Shown: positions 1 through 7,848 of the stretch, in pieces | Position numbering within the stretch: the first letter of the stretch is position 1 | Layout of the letters: the number at the start of each line of letters is the position of its first letter | Assembly: GCA_038729325.1 (NCBI GenBank) | Contig: JAVYSG010000033.1 | Coordinates: forward strand, 1-14,850 | From: UBA509 sp038729325 | GTDB lineage: Archaea > Thermoplasmatota > Thermoplasmata > Thermoplasmatales > Thermoplasmataceae | Reading direction: 5' to 3' | Length of the DNA stretch: 14,850 nucleotides | Translations under genes and position numbers: made by a program | The notes under the pieces: model-generated | What the model was told of the DNA's origin: nothing | Seen by the model: the letters and a program-made list of their open reading frames with translations, nothing else | The model's database searches: none

Positions 1-957
1 GTTCCAACAGTCATAGGCGGTGTAAATGATCAGTATCTCGGAGACATAATCAGGTTTGGACTTTCCAACATTGATGTTGTCCGGGCAGTTAATTTCCAGC
101 CTGTGAGCCTTGTAGGAAGAATGCCTGACAGAATGAGGGAGAAACAGAGGATTACAATCCCTGGAGCAATAAAGAAGATTGAGCAGCAGACCGACGGTCT
201 CATAGGAAGAGAGGATTTCTTCACTGTGCCCTCAACAGCCAAAGTTTCAGACTTTGTTGAACAGCTGAAGGGTAAGGAGATGTACAAACTCTCAATTCAC
301 TTCGCCTGTGGTATGGGCACATATCTCTTCAAGGATGATGACAGGATTATCCCCATAACCAGGTTCATTGATGTGAGGGGAATGTTCGAGAAGATCGGGG
401 AACTTGCCGATGAGATAAAGGGGTCCAACTTCAAGAGACTCAGCAAAGCCGTGACTGTCCCCAAGCTGCTCCTCAGCCTCAACAAGTTTGTGGATTACGA
501 GAAGGCCCCGAAGGACTTCAAGCTGAAGGATATGATATACAACGCCTTCACCGAGGGAGACTACCATGGGCTCAAGGCTTTCCACTACAAATCGATGTTC
601 ATCGGTTTCATGCACTTCATGGATCCGTACACATATGATGTTGACAGAGTGGAGAGGTGCGATATCCACTATGCGATGCCTGACGGCAGGGTTGTTCCTT
701 TCTGCGCGTTCAATGTTATTCCAGAACTCTACAGGGATGCAACGCAGAGAAAATACTCAATACCGGCTAAAACCTATGAGGAGAGGACAGGAAAGATACT
801 CAAGAAAGACAAGTACTTCAGGGAATACACGAAGGAAGACAAGAGAAGAATACTTGCTTTCTATGAGCAGAGCATAGGCAGGAAGCTCAGCGAAGATGAA
901 ATAGGTCTCAACCTTGAAGAAGCCATCCCGGTGATTTCTTCACAGAGACCCGAGTAA
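1..957 (+). CDS. Radical SAM protein, tetraether lipid synthase-like (C-terminal part)
   Basis: Frame 1 is open from the first base to the TAA at 955-957, so this is the last 318 residues of a gene that starts left of the window; the internal ATG at 103 is not a credible start. The radical SAM CxxxCxxC core would lie upstream and is not visible. What is visible resembles the C-terminal half of the MJ0619/Tes family: FACGMGTYLF (Cys about 103 of the visible part) and the block RCDIHYAMPDGRVVPFC (Cys 220 and 235), followed by FNVIPELYRD. Tes joins the phytanyl chains of two archaeal lipids through C-C bonds to make tetraethers, and Thermoplasmata have tetraether membranes, so that role fits. 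The family also contains other radical SAM methylase-like enzymes, so the substrate is inferred. The next gene has its own promoter. Confidence 0.72.
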   Translation, partial: VPTVIGGVNDQYLGDIIRFGLSNIDVVRAVNFQPVSLVGRMPDRMREKQRITIPGAIKKIEQQTDGLIGREDFFTVPSTAKVSDFVEQLKGKEMYKLSIHFACGMGTYLFKDDDRIIPITRFIDVRGMFEKIGELADEIKGSNFKRLSKAVTVPKLLLSLNKFVDYEKAPKDFKLKDMIYNAFTEGDYHGLKAFHYKSMFIGFMHFMDPYTYDVDRVERCDIHYAMPDGRVVPFCAFNVIPELYRDATQRKYSIPAKTYEERTGKILKKDKYFREYTKEDKRRILAFYEQSIGRKLSEDEIGLNLEEAIPVISSQRPE

Positions 958-970
958 TCCCAAATTTTAT

Positions 971-979
971 TTTTAAATA
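971..979 (+). promoter_or_regulatory. TATA-like box of the archease gene
   Basis: TTTTAAATA lies in an A/T-rich run at 965-979, with its centre about 22 bp before the TTG at 997. This is slightly short for an archaeal TATA box (usually centred near -26), but it is the only such element in the 39-bp gap and suggests a leaderless or nearly leaderless transcript. Confidence 0.5.
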
Positions 980-996
980 CCAATACCTTTACTTAA

Positions 997-1404
997 TTGC
1001 AGTACGAAATTTTTGACCATACCGGTGACGTTGGCCTGAAGTTTTTCGGGCATTCATACGAGGAGCTTTTTTCATCCGCCGTCGCAGGCATGGCAGGAAT
1101 TATGGGACACCAATCGGGCAGGCATCATTTGATCTCCAGAAAGGAGATCATCTCTGATGGAGGGTACGAACTTATCCTGTATTCCATTCTTTCCCGTGTC
1201 CTATACTATTTTGAGGCCCATTCGGAACTCTACTCCTCTGCGGATTTTCCTGAAGGAATTATGCCAGGCAGAACACCGGTGCTGCTCAGAGGATACAGAA
1301 TCAATTCCCGGTTCGTGTATGATTATGTAATCAAGGCACCCACCTTTCACGAACTGGTACTCCGTCCTTCTGAGGGTTACGGCACAATAGTTTTTGATAT
1401 CTGA
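997..1404 (+). CDS. Archease, RtcB RNA ligase activator
   Basis: This encodes 135 residues, close to the usual 140 of the archease family. The N-terminus YEIFDHTGDVGLKFFG carries the family's DHTxDvG signature, and the C-terminus GTIVFDI ends in the typical hydrophobic strand plus Asp. Archease binds metal through acidic residues and helps the RtcB tRNA-splicing ligase take up guanylate and turn over. The start is TTG at 997: no ATG or GTG in frame leaves the DHT motif intact, and the stop of the preceding gene and a TATA-like box lie just upstream. No rtcB is seen in the window. The gene stands alone between the tes-like gene and the decarboxylase. The family call is firm; activity on RtcB is by homology. 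Confidence 0.88.
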   Translation: MQYEIFDHTGDVGLKFFGHSYEELFSSAVAGMAGIMGHQSGRHHLISRKEIISDGGYELILYSILSRVLYYFEAHSELYSSADFPEGIMPGRTPVLLRGYRINSRFVYDYVIKAPTFHELVLRPSEGYGTIVFDI

Positions 1405-1480
1405 ATAGCCTCTTTTCAGCGTATGGCCGTTACTTGTTAATTTTGTGACATGCGATTCTGCAACTTCGGCAATGATCAAG

Positions 1481-1488
1481 ATTTTAAT
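1481..1488 (+). promoter_or_regulatory. TATA-like box of the arginine decarboxylase gene
   Basis: ATTTTAAT is centred about 26 bp before the ATG at 1510, the ideal spacing for a leaderless archaeal transcript. It lies inside the open frame that extends upstream to an ATG at 1450, which argues that the upstream part is promoter and not coding sequence. Confidence 0.55.
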
Positions 1489-1509
1489 CGAAATGATATA
1501 ACCCTTTCA

Positions 1510-2061
1510 ATGACTAGTCTTGTTCCGAAGAAAATCTTCTTCACACGGGGAGTGGGAAGGGGGCAGAGCCAGCTTCAATCCTTTGAGGAAGCACTCAGGG
1601 ATGGGGGAATCGCCCCATACAATCTTGTGGGCATCAGTTCCATTTTCCCGCCATTTGCAGAGACTGTTTCCAGGGAAGAGGGGCTCCGGCTGCTGTCTCC
1701 AGGGCAGATTCTGTTCACTGTTCTTGCAAGGAACTCATCAGACGAGCTGAACAGAATGATTTCTGCAGCCATAGGATATGCCATACCAACCGACAGAAGC
1801 AGGTGGGGATATCTCAGCGAGCATCACAGTTTTGGAGAAACTGAGAAGACTGCAGGATATTTTGCTGAGAAACTGGCAGCGGAAATGCTTGCCAGCACAA
1901 TGGGATCCAACGATAAACTGATCTGGAATCAGGATAAGGAGGAATATGTCCTGGAGAACAGGATACTGACAACAAAGAACATATGCTCGACTGCTGTCGT
2001 GATGAAGTCTGGTGAATGGACTACCGTAATAGCCGCAGCCGTTCTGATCGTAGAGGAGTAA
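1510..2061 (+). CDS. pdaD: Pyruvoyl-dependent arginine decarboxylase
   Basis: The protein is 183 residues long and converts arginine to agmatine, the precursor of polyamines and of agmatidine in archaeal tRNA-Ile. The proenzyme cleaves itself between two serines to create the N-terminal pyruvoyl group; here the site is GISSIFPP, Ser43-Ser44 counted from ATG 1510. The catalytic region GYLSEHHSFGETE holds the conserved Glu (residue 104, equivalent to Glu109 of the Methanocaldococcus enzyme). The family N-terminus (VPKKIFFTRGVGRG) begins right after ATG 1510. An in-frame ATG at 1450 would add 20 unrelated residues encoded by the promoter region, so I reject it. The gene ends 3 bp before leuS and carries the leuS ribosome-binding site in its last codons, so the two are probably one operon. 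Confidence 0.92.
   Translation: MTSLVPKKIFFTRGVGRGQSQLQSFEEALRDGGIAPYNLVGISSIFPPFAETVSREEGLRLLSPGQILFTVLARNSSDELNRMISAAIGYAIPTDRSRWGYLSEHHSFGETEKTAGYFAEKLAAEMLASTMGSNDKLIWNQDKEEYVLENRILTTKNICSTAVVMKSGEWTTVIAAAVLIVEE
2053..2058 (+). promoter_or_regulatory. Shine-Dalgarno site of leuS
   Basis: GAGGAG sits 6 bases before the leuS ATG at 2065, inside the end of the arginine decarboxylase gene. It fixes the leuS start and suggests translation of an internal cistron by a Shine-Dalgarno site, in contrast to the leaderless first genes. Confidence 0.6.
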
Positions 2062-2064
2062 GCT

Positions 2065-4815
2065 ATGGACCAGTCCATTGAAGAAAAATGGCAGAAGAGA
2101 TGGGCAGAATCCCACATCTTTGAACCTGAAACAGACTCTGGCAAAAAAAAATTCATGATTACTGTTCCATGGCCATATACCAACGGTCCTCTGCATGTCG
2201 GCCACGGAAGGACATATACCCTTGCTGACATAATTGCAAGGTATAAGAGAATGACCGGTTACAATGTTCTCTTCCCCATGGCTTTCCATCAGAGCGGAAC
2301 CCCGATTCTTGCATTTTCAGAGAGAATAAGACTCAACGACGAAAAAACCATCGGGCAGTATAGAGACAACCTCTCCGAATATGAGGACCCTGATAACATA
2401 GAAGCCATAATTGAATCCTTCAGGAAACCTGAGAACATTGCCGCTTACTTTTCAGAGAGGATAGTAAAGGATTTCACCAGCCTTGGATATTCAATGGACT
2501 GGACCAGGCGTTTCACATCTGCTGATCCCTTCTATCAGAACTTTGTTGTGTGGCAGTTCGAGAAGCTTCATGAAAAGGGTCTCATCAAAAGTGGCAGATA
2601 TCCCGTACTTTACAGCACTGATGATCAGAATGCAGTAGGCGAGGACGACATCAGCGACGGTGACATCGACAAGGTAACAATTGAGGAATACACAGCCGTG
2701 ATCTTCAGAGGCACTGATTATTCACTGGTGGCAGCCTCATTGAGGCCAGAGACCATATTCGGCATAACGAATCTGTGGATTTCTCCTGAAGGAGACTATG
2801 TTCTTGTTGAGATCGATGGAGAAAAATTTGCAGTTTCCAGGCAGGCTGCAGAAAAGCTTATGCTGCAGCGTGATGGAGTCACAGTTATTGGTAATATCCG
2901 GAATTCGCAGATTCTGTCACAGGAATTCAGCGCACCACTAAGCGGCAGAAAGCTGCGTGTATACCAGGCAGAGTTTGTGGATCCAGACAACGGCACAGGA
3001 GTGGTGTATTCCGTTCCAGGGCATGCAGTATGGGACTTTGTTGCCATGAAAGAGTATGCCATAGGTGTTGACCCTGTTAGTATAATAGAAGTGCCTCCCG
3101 ATCCAGGTGTCACAGTTCAGTCCCTGGTGTCTCAGGCCGGTATAGCAGGTATAAGTGATTCAGAACTTATTCGGGAGGCAACGCAGAAACTGTACAGGGA
3201 AGAATTCTATTCCGGTACCATGAACGACAGAAACGGAAAATATTCAGGCATGACTGTCCAGCAGGCCAGGGAATCAATAAGGAATGACCTTTTTTCCCAG
3301 AAGCTTGGTTTCATTTTCTACGAGACCTCAAGACATGCCGCAACGCGTGCAGGTTCAAAGGTCGTAGTTGCGGTGATGAAAGATCAGTGGTTCATCGACT
3401 ACTCCGTACCATGGTGGAAGAAACAGTCCCACGATCTAGTTGGAAGAATGTCCTTTTTCCCTGAGTTTTACAGAAATGCAATGAATGATGCCATCGACTG
3501 GCTTCGTGAAAGGCCATGCGCCCGCCGGAGGGGGATCGGCACCAGGTTGCCATTCAACAGAGAATGGGTAATAGAATCTCTTTCTGATTCAACCATATAT
3601 CCTGCTGTTTACACAAATTCAGTTCAGCTCAGGGAGATTTTCCGACTGCTTGGCAGGATTCCTGAGGAACTGATGGATTTCATATACGGATCAGGAGACA
3701 TGAGTATACTTGCAGGATTTGACAGGAAGATCCAGGATCTCGCGACTGAAGCCAGAAACAACCTTGAATACTGGTACGGTGTTGATATAAGGCTTACAGC
3801 GCACCCGCATCTCAGCAACCACCTTTCATTCTATGTTATGAATCATGCTGCTCTGTTTCCCGAGAAACTGCAACCCCGGGGCCTGATAATATCCGGACTG
3901 GTAATATCAAACGGTGCCAAGATCTCGAAAAGCAAGGGGAACGCAATATCGCTTCTCAGGATTTCACACCGTTATTCTGCAGATCTTTACAGGCTGTTTG
4001 TTGCAGTCAATGCTGACATAGCTTCCACACTTGACTGGAATGAAGAGGAAATTCAGGCTGTCAGGAAGAAATACGAAACCTTTCTGTCAATGGTTTCCAA
4101 CCACGAACATGATCCAGGTTTTATTTCCACGCAGATAGAAAGCTGGTTTGAATCAAGGTTCAACCAGCACCTTGAAGATTATTTCCAGGGAATGGAGAAA
4201 TTTGACCTCAGGGGGGCAATAATTTCAATATTCTACGAGGTCATGAATGATATCAGGTATGTGGAACAGAGAGGTGGAAATACAGGATATGCAATATCCC
4301 GCATCCTGGATCGATGGATTCTGGCTCTGGCACCGGTGATACCCCATACCTGCGAAGAGCTGTGGGAATCCATGGGCAGGGAAGGGTTTGTGAGCACCAC
4401 CATAATGGACAGGGATCAATCCGGCCCGGTTGACAGCGAAATCCTTTCCGCAGAGAAGTATCTGCAGAAGCTGATACAGGATGTACGTGATATAATCAGG
4501 GCAACTTCCATAGATCCCGCAACAATAGATATCAGCGTGTGCGGCAGCGAAATGAGGAAACTGGCCCTTTTGCTGGCTGAAAACAGAGTAACTGAAGCGA
4601 CGCCGCGCCTGAAACCTTTCATTGGTGATTACATGAAGAACAGGAAAAACATAGACACGTCCATCAGCGGAGAAGCTGCCATTCTCAGGGAAAACCTTCC
4701 TTACCTTGAAAAGACCTTCCAGTGCCAGATCAACATAAGCGAGAACTCACCTGTTCCAGGGAAAAAAATTGCCTGGCCCGGGAGGCCTGTAATAACACTG
4801 AAGCCATCGCAGTGA
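2065..4815 (+). CDS. leuS: Leucyl-tRNA synthetase, archaeal type
   Basis: The 916-residue class I synthetase charges tRNA-Leu with leucine in the cytoplasm; the length fits archaeal/eukaryotic-type LeuRS. The ATP-binding signature is HVGH (residues 44-47, after PWPYTNGPL) and the second signature is KISKS (619-623). Between them is the CP1 editing domain, with the threonine-rich-loop equivalent SLRPETIFGITN and the GTGVVYSVPGHAVWDF segment that contains the conserved editing Asp. The blocks KDQWFIDY and EWVIESLSDSTIY are also typical of archaeal LeuRS. The C-terminal third is the anticodon-binding helical domain plus a variable extension. The ATG at 2065 is set by the GAGGAG site and by the family start IEEKWQKRW. 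It follows the decarboxylase by 3 bp. No frameshift or missing motif is seen. Confidence 0.95.
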   Translation: MDQSIEEKWQKRWAESHIFEPETDSGKKKFMITVPWPYTNGPLHVGHGRTYTLADIIARYKRMTGYNVLFPMAFHQSGTPILAFSERIRLNDEKTIGQYRDNLSEYEDPDNIEAIIESFRKPENIAAYFSERIVKDFTSLGYSMDWTRRFTSADPFYQNFVVWQFEKLHEKGLIKSGRYPVLYSTDDQNAVGEDDISDGDIDKVTIEEYTAVIFRGTDYSLVAASLRPETIFGITNLWISPEGDYVLVEIDGEKFAVSRQAAEKLMLQRDGVTVIGNIRNSQILSQEFSAPLSGRKLRVYQAEFVDPDNGTGVVYSVPGHAVWDFVAMKEYAIGVDPVSIIEVPPDPGVTVQSLVSQAGIAGISDSELIREATQKLYREEFYSGTMNDRNGKYSGMTVQQARESIRNDLFSQKLGFIFYETSRHAATRAGSKVVVAVMKDQWFIDYSVPWWKKQSHDLVGRMSFFPEFYRNAMNDAIDWLRERPCARRRGIGTRLPFNREWVIESLSDSTIYPAVYTNSVQLREIFRLLGRIPEELMDFIYGSGDMSILAGFDRKIQDLATEARNNLEYWYGVDIRLTAHPHLSNHLSFYVMNHAALFPEKLQPRGLIISGLVISNGAKISKSKGNAISLLRISHRYSADLYRLFVAVNADIASTLDWNEEEIQAVRKKYETFLSMVSNHEHDPGFISTQIESWFESRFNQHLEDYFQGMEKFDLRGAIISIFYEVMNDIRYVEQRGGNTGYAISRILDRWILALAPVIPHTCEELWESMGREGFVSTTIMDRDQSGPVDSEILSAEKYLQKLIQDVRDIIRATSIDPATIDISVCGSEMRKLALLLAENRVTEATPRLKPFIGDYMKNRKNIDTSISGEAAILRENLPYLEKTFQCQINISENSPVPGKKIAWPGRPVITLKPSQ

Positions 4816-4852
4816 AAAACTGAGGAAGCCATCCGGTATCCATCCCATTTCG

Positions 4853-4862
4853 ATATTTAATT
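4853..4862 (+). promoter_or_regulatory. TATA-like box of the aldolase-dehydrogenase gene
   Basis: ATATTTAATT is centred about 29 bp before the ATG at 4887, in the 71-bp gap after leuS. This suggests a separate, leaderless transcript. A short Thermoplasmatales-like C-G start to the box (TTTCG just before) recurs upstream of ssb as TTTCGATATTTAA read on the + strand. Confidence 0.55.
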
Positions 4863-4886
4863 AAACAGATCAGGCATTTCGGCATT

Positions 4887-6863
4887 ATGGCTGAAGATAA
4901 CCATGGAAAATCATTCAATTCACCGCTGGAAGAGCGGGTATATTATTCAAGACTCCTGGGGAAGGATTCATCGCTGGTACTGCATGGAGGCGGAAACACT
5001 TCCGTCAAGGTCACAGAAAAGGATCATACGGGCAGGGATATCCCTGTTCTTCGGGTGAAGGGTAGTGGATCCGATCTTGCCACAATTACGGAGTCCGGTT
5101 TCACCGGCCTCAGGATAGACGATCTTCTGGCTGCCAGAAAGATAGGGCAGATGTCGGATGAGGAAATGGTTTCCTACCTGAGGAAAAGCATGGTGGATCC
5201 TTCCGAACCTTCGCCAAGCGTGGAATCATTCCTCCATGCATTCATACCGCACAGGTATGTGGATCATTCCCATTCAGATGCAATACTGTCAATAACCAAC
5301 ACCACAATGAAACCGGACGAAATAAAAAACATACTGGGAAATGTAATTGTTATTCCGTATATTCCACCGGGTTTCAAGCTCGCGAAAGCTCTTCTGGAGG
5401 CAATAGAATCCATGAGCCATGGGATAACAGGAATTGTGCTTTCACGCCACGGTCTTTTCACCTTTGGTGACAGTGGAAAGGAAAGCTATGATCGGCACAT
5501 GGAGATAGTTGCTGCTGCAGAAAAATATATCAACGGAAAGCTGAAGGGGACCGATCTCTTTCCAAAGAAATACGAAAGGGCAGATTCTACTGCAGTGGAA
5601 GCAATGCTTCCTGCAATCCGGGGGCTTCTTTCCAGGTCAAGGAAGAAAGTTCTGAAAATTGCAACAGACGAGGCATCATTGAAGATCTCCATGTCATATG
5701 AAGCGGAGAAACTGTCAACCAATGGTCCTGCCACTCCGGACATGCTCATCAGGACAAAGTATGATTACGCCTATATAGACGATGTATCCAGATCGGCTGA
5801 AGTGATTGATGCATTTGCCGCAAAATACAGGGAAGAGTATGAAAAATATGTGAAAGGCTTCTCAATGCACGATCCGTATCCGTCATGTATGGTAATAAGA
5901 GGATACGGACTTGTAACTGCCGGAATAAACCCAAGGGAAGCATCAATAGCAATGGACCAGATGAGGCATTCTCTCCTGGTGAATGCGAGGGCCATGAGGC
6001 TTGGAGGAAACTCATTCATATCAAGAAAGGAGGCATATGACATGGAATACTGGCCCCTTGAGGAGGCGAAACTGAAGAAATTCCATCCTCGTCCCCTTGA
6101 GGGCCATGTATCAGTGGTCACTGGCGCAGCGAGTGGAATTGGACTTGAAGTAGCCAGGAAACTTTCCCTGAACGGATCGGTGGTCATTGCGTGTGATCTT
6201 GATCCTGAGGTGACAGGTGTTTCAAAGAAAATTGAATCAGAATCAGGGAATCCTGTTGTCCCGGCAGTCATTGATATTTCAAGCGAAGCGGCCGTTGAAA
6301 AGGCATACAGGAATGCAGTGCTGGAGTACGGTGGGATTGATGTGCTGTTCAACAATGCAGGAGTTCTCAGGAGCAGCCTTATTGAGGATACAACCGTTGA
6401 AGACCTTGATCTCCACTACAGGGTTAACGCACGGGGCACATTCCTGATGACCCGTGAAGCATTCAAGATAATGAAGTCCCAGAACATCGGCGGGAACATG
6501 GTCTTCAATATAACAAAAAATCTCACAAACCCCGGTCCCGGAATGTTATCATATGGATCGACAAAGGCATTTGCCGCACATGTCTGCCATTATGTTGCAA
6601 AGGAAGGGGGAAAATATGGAATCCGGGCTAATATTGTCAATCCGGATAAGATATTCAGAGGATCAAAGATATGGGAGAATGGAGTTCTTGAGGCCAGAGC
6701 TAAAGCAAAGGGACAGACAGTGGAACAGTATAAGACCCAGAATCTGCTGAGAAGGGAAGTACTTCCTGATCATGTTGCAAATGTTGTACTTGCACTGATA
6801 AACGAGGATGTCTTTGGAGCTACCACTGATGCAATGATACCAGTTGATGGAGGCATCATCTGA
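4887..6863 (+). CDS. Bifunctional class II aldolase / short-chain dehydrogenase
   Basis: The 658-residue fusion resembles bifunctional rhamnulose-1-phosphate aldolase/lactaldehyde dehydrogenase proteins. Residues about 1-390 are a class II aldolase/adducin domain with HGGGNTSVK (His33), VDHSHSD (His127 and His129) and SRHGLFTFG (His188); these His residues fit the metal site. Residues about 405-658 are a Rossmann short-chain dehydrogenase with TGAASGIG (412-419), NNAG, an Asn in VNARGTF, and Tyr556/Lys560 of YxxxK. The catalytic Ser is replaced by Thr543. The tail (GIRANIVNPD, NLLRREVLP, PVDGG) matches this fused family rather than generic dehydrogenases. Such proteins cleave a deoxyketose phosphate and oxidise or reduce the aldehyde product; the true substrate here is unknown. 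No sugar kinase or isomerase is nearby. The gene may have come from bacteria, which is inference. Confidence 0.85.
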   Translation: MAEDNHGKSFNSPLEERVYYSRLLGKDSSLVLHGGGNTSVKVTEKDHTGRDIPVLRVKGSGSDLATITESGFTGLRIDDLLAARKIGQMSDEEMVSYLRKSMVDPSEPSPSVESFLHAFIPHRYVDHSHSDAILSITNTTMKPDEIKNILGNVIVIPYIPPGFKLAKALLEAIESMSHGITGIVLSRHGLFTFGDSGKESYDRHMEIVAAAEKYINGKLKGTDLFPKKYERADSTAVEAMLPAIRGLLSRSRKKVLKIATDEASLKISMSYEAEKLSTNGPATPDMLIRTKYDYAYIDDVSRSAEVIDAFAAKYREEYEKYVKGFSMHDPYPSCMVIRGYGLVTAGINPREASIAMDQMRHSLLVNARAMRLGGNSFISRKEAYDMEYWPLEEAKLKKFHPRPLEGHVSVVTGAASGIGLEVARKLSLNGSVVIACDLDPEVTGVSKKIESESGNPVVPAVIDISSEAAVEKAYRNAVLEYGGIDVLFNNAGVLRSSLIEDTTVEDLDLHYRVNARGTFLMTREAFKIMKSQNIGGNMVFNITKNLTNPGPGMLSYGSTKAFAAHVCHYVAKEGGKYGIRANIVNPDKIFRGSKIWENGVLEARAKAKGQTVEQYKTQNLLRREVLPDHVANVVLALINEDVFGATTDAMIPVDGGII

Positions 6864-7830
6864 TTAGAAGTTCTCTCAACACCCGGGCAATACCCAGGTC
6901 AATGCCGAAATTCCTGAAATCTCTCTTCACTGCGGGAATTGCCGTAATGTTGGCAGGTCTTGCAAGCCTTCCATTTCTTGCATCCATCAGAAGAGAAAAA
7001 AGCTTCCCGTAATGGCCGAATTTTTTCCGCACTGCACTCCCGTAGCTTATCTTTATCTCCTCAAGATCTTCCTCATGGGACAGTGTCTGGTAAAGAGTTT
7101 CCGCACACATTAGGGATGGGAGAATGCCCTCTCCGGTAATGGGACTTACAGTTCCAATGGATTCTCCCACACCTATTACCCTGCCTTGAAACATTCTGTG
7201 GAATAGCGGCTTCAGCCTCAGGTCCCTCGCCATTACCGCCGAATGATCGGGATTTCCAAGGCTTTTCTTTATGAGATCCTGTGAATCTGATCCTGCCCCA
7301 ACATGGAAACCATTTTCCAGAGGGAATTCCCAGTAATACCCTCTGCCCTTTGGAAAGTATCTGAAATAAAATCCCGTATGACCTGCTGATCCCGTATGGT
7401 ATTCTGTGGTATGCATTGTGTAATCATCCGGAGCAATACCAAGATAGTGCCTGGAAATCCCTGTGGCATCAACAAGGATGTCATTGTTTCCCGGCCCGGG
7501 TGCCCGTGATCTCTCAACACCCACTGGGGAAACCAGGTCAGCCTCGAACCGGTTCTTGTCTATTGTGCATAATCCCGTTGATCTGAAATGCAGTTCCGGC
7601 ATATCGTTTCCCGTAAGGATCACGGAATCAGCTCTCCTCTGGATGTATTCGCTCCCATCTGTGCCTGCAAGCCCAGCAAACTTCCTGAAGGAGACTTCGT
7701 TTGTTGCATATCCGCAAGGTATCCGGAATCCTGGCTTCTTTGGGTCATACAGTTTGACATCAATGCCTGAACTGAAAAGCCTCCTTGCAAGGTATGATCC
7801 GGCAATCCCCGATCCTGCTATTATTATCAC
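6856..7830 (-). CDS. FAD-dependent geranylgeranyl reductase-like oxidoreductase
   Basis: The 324-residue flavoprotein starts with an FAD-binding Rossmann motif (IAGSGIAGSYLARRL, Gly 6/8/11). RIPCGYA places a Cys at about 39, where geranylgeranyl reductases have a conserved Cys next to the flavin. GRGYYWEFPLE corresponds to their PxxYxWxFP motif, and GRVIGVGESIGTVSPITGEGI to their second FAD motif. The family saturates isoprenoid chains of archaeal lipids at the membrane surface. At 324 residues it is shorter than typical reductases of about 390-400, so it may be a divergent paralogue acting on another polyprenyl compound. The start is GTG at 7830, directly before the Rossmann strand; no in-frame ATG exists upstream. 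Its 3' end overlaps the aldolase-dehydrogenase gene by 8 bp tail to tail, and it diverges from truA. Confidence 0.75.
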   Translation of the reverse strand: MIIIAGSGIAGSYLARRLFSSGIDVKLYDPKKPGFRIPCGYATNEVSFRKFAGLAGTDGSEYIQRRADSVILTGNDMPELHFRSTGLCTIDKNRFEADLVSPVGVERSRAPGPGNNDILVDATGISRHYLGIAPDDYTMHTTEYHTGSAGHTGFYFRYFPKGRGYYWEFPLENGFHVGAGSDSQDLIKKSLGNPDHSAVMARDLRLKPLFHRMFQGRVIGVGESIGTVSPITGEGILPSLMCAETLYQTLSHEEDLEEIKISYGSAVRKKFGHYGKLFSLLMDARNGRLARPANITAIPAVKRDFRNFGIDLGIARVLRELLIR

Positions 7831-7848
7831 ACTGGAGCATGTTACCCG

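Noticed and set aside
103..105. ATG at 103 as start of the first gene
   Set aside because: The frame is open to base 1 with family-like sequence before it, so the gene simply begins outside the window.
1738..2289. Open frame of 183 codons on the - strand across the decarboxylase-leuS junction
   Set aside because: It covers conserved parts of two real genes on the other strand and shows no family features.
5771..6355. Open frame of 194 codons on the - strand inside the aldolase-dehydrogenase gene
   Set aside because: It lies opposite a gene with clear domain motifs, has no recognisable motif of its own and no promoter; it is an antisense shadow.
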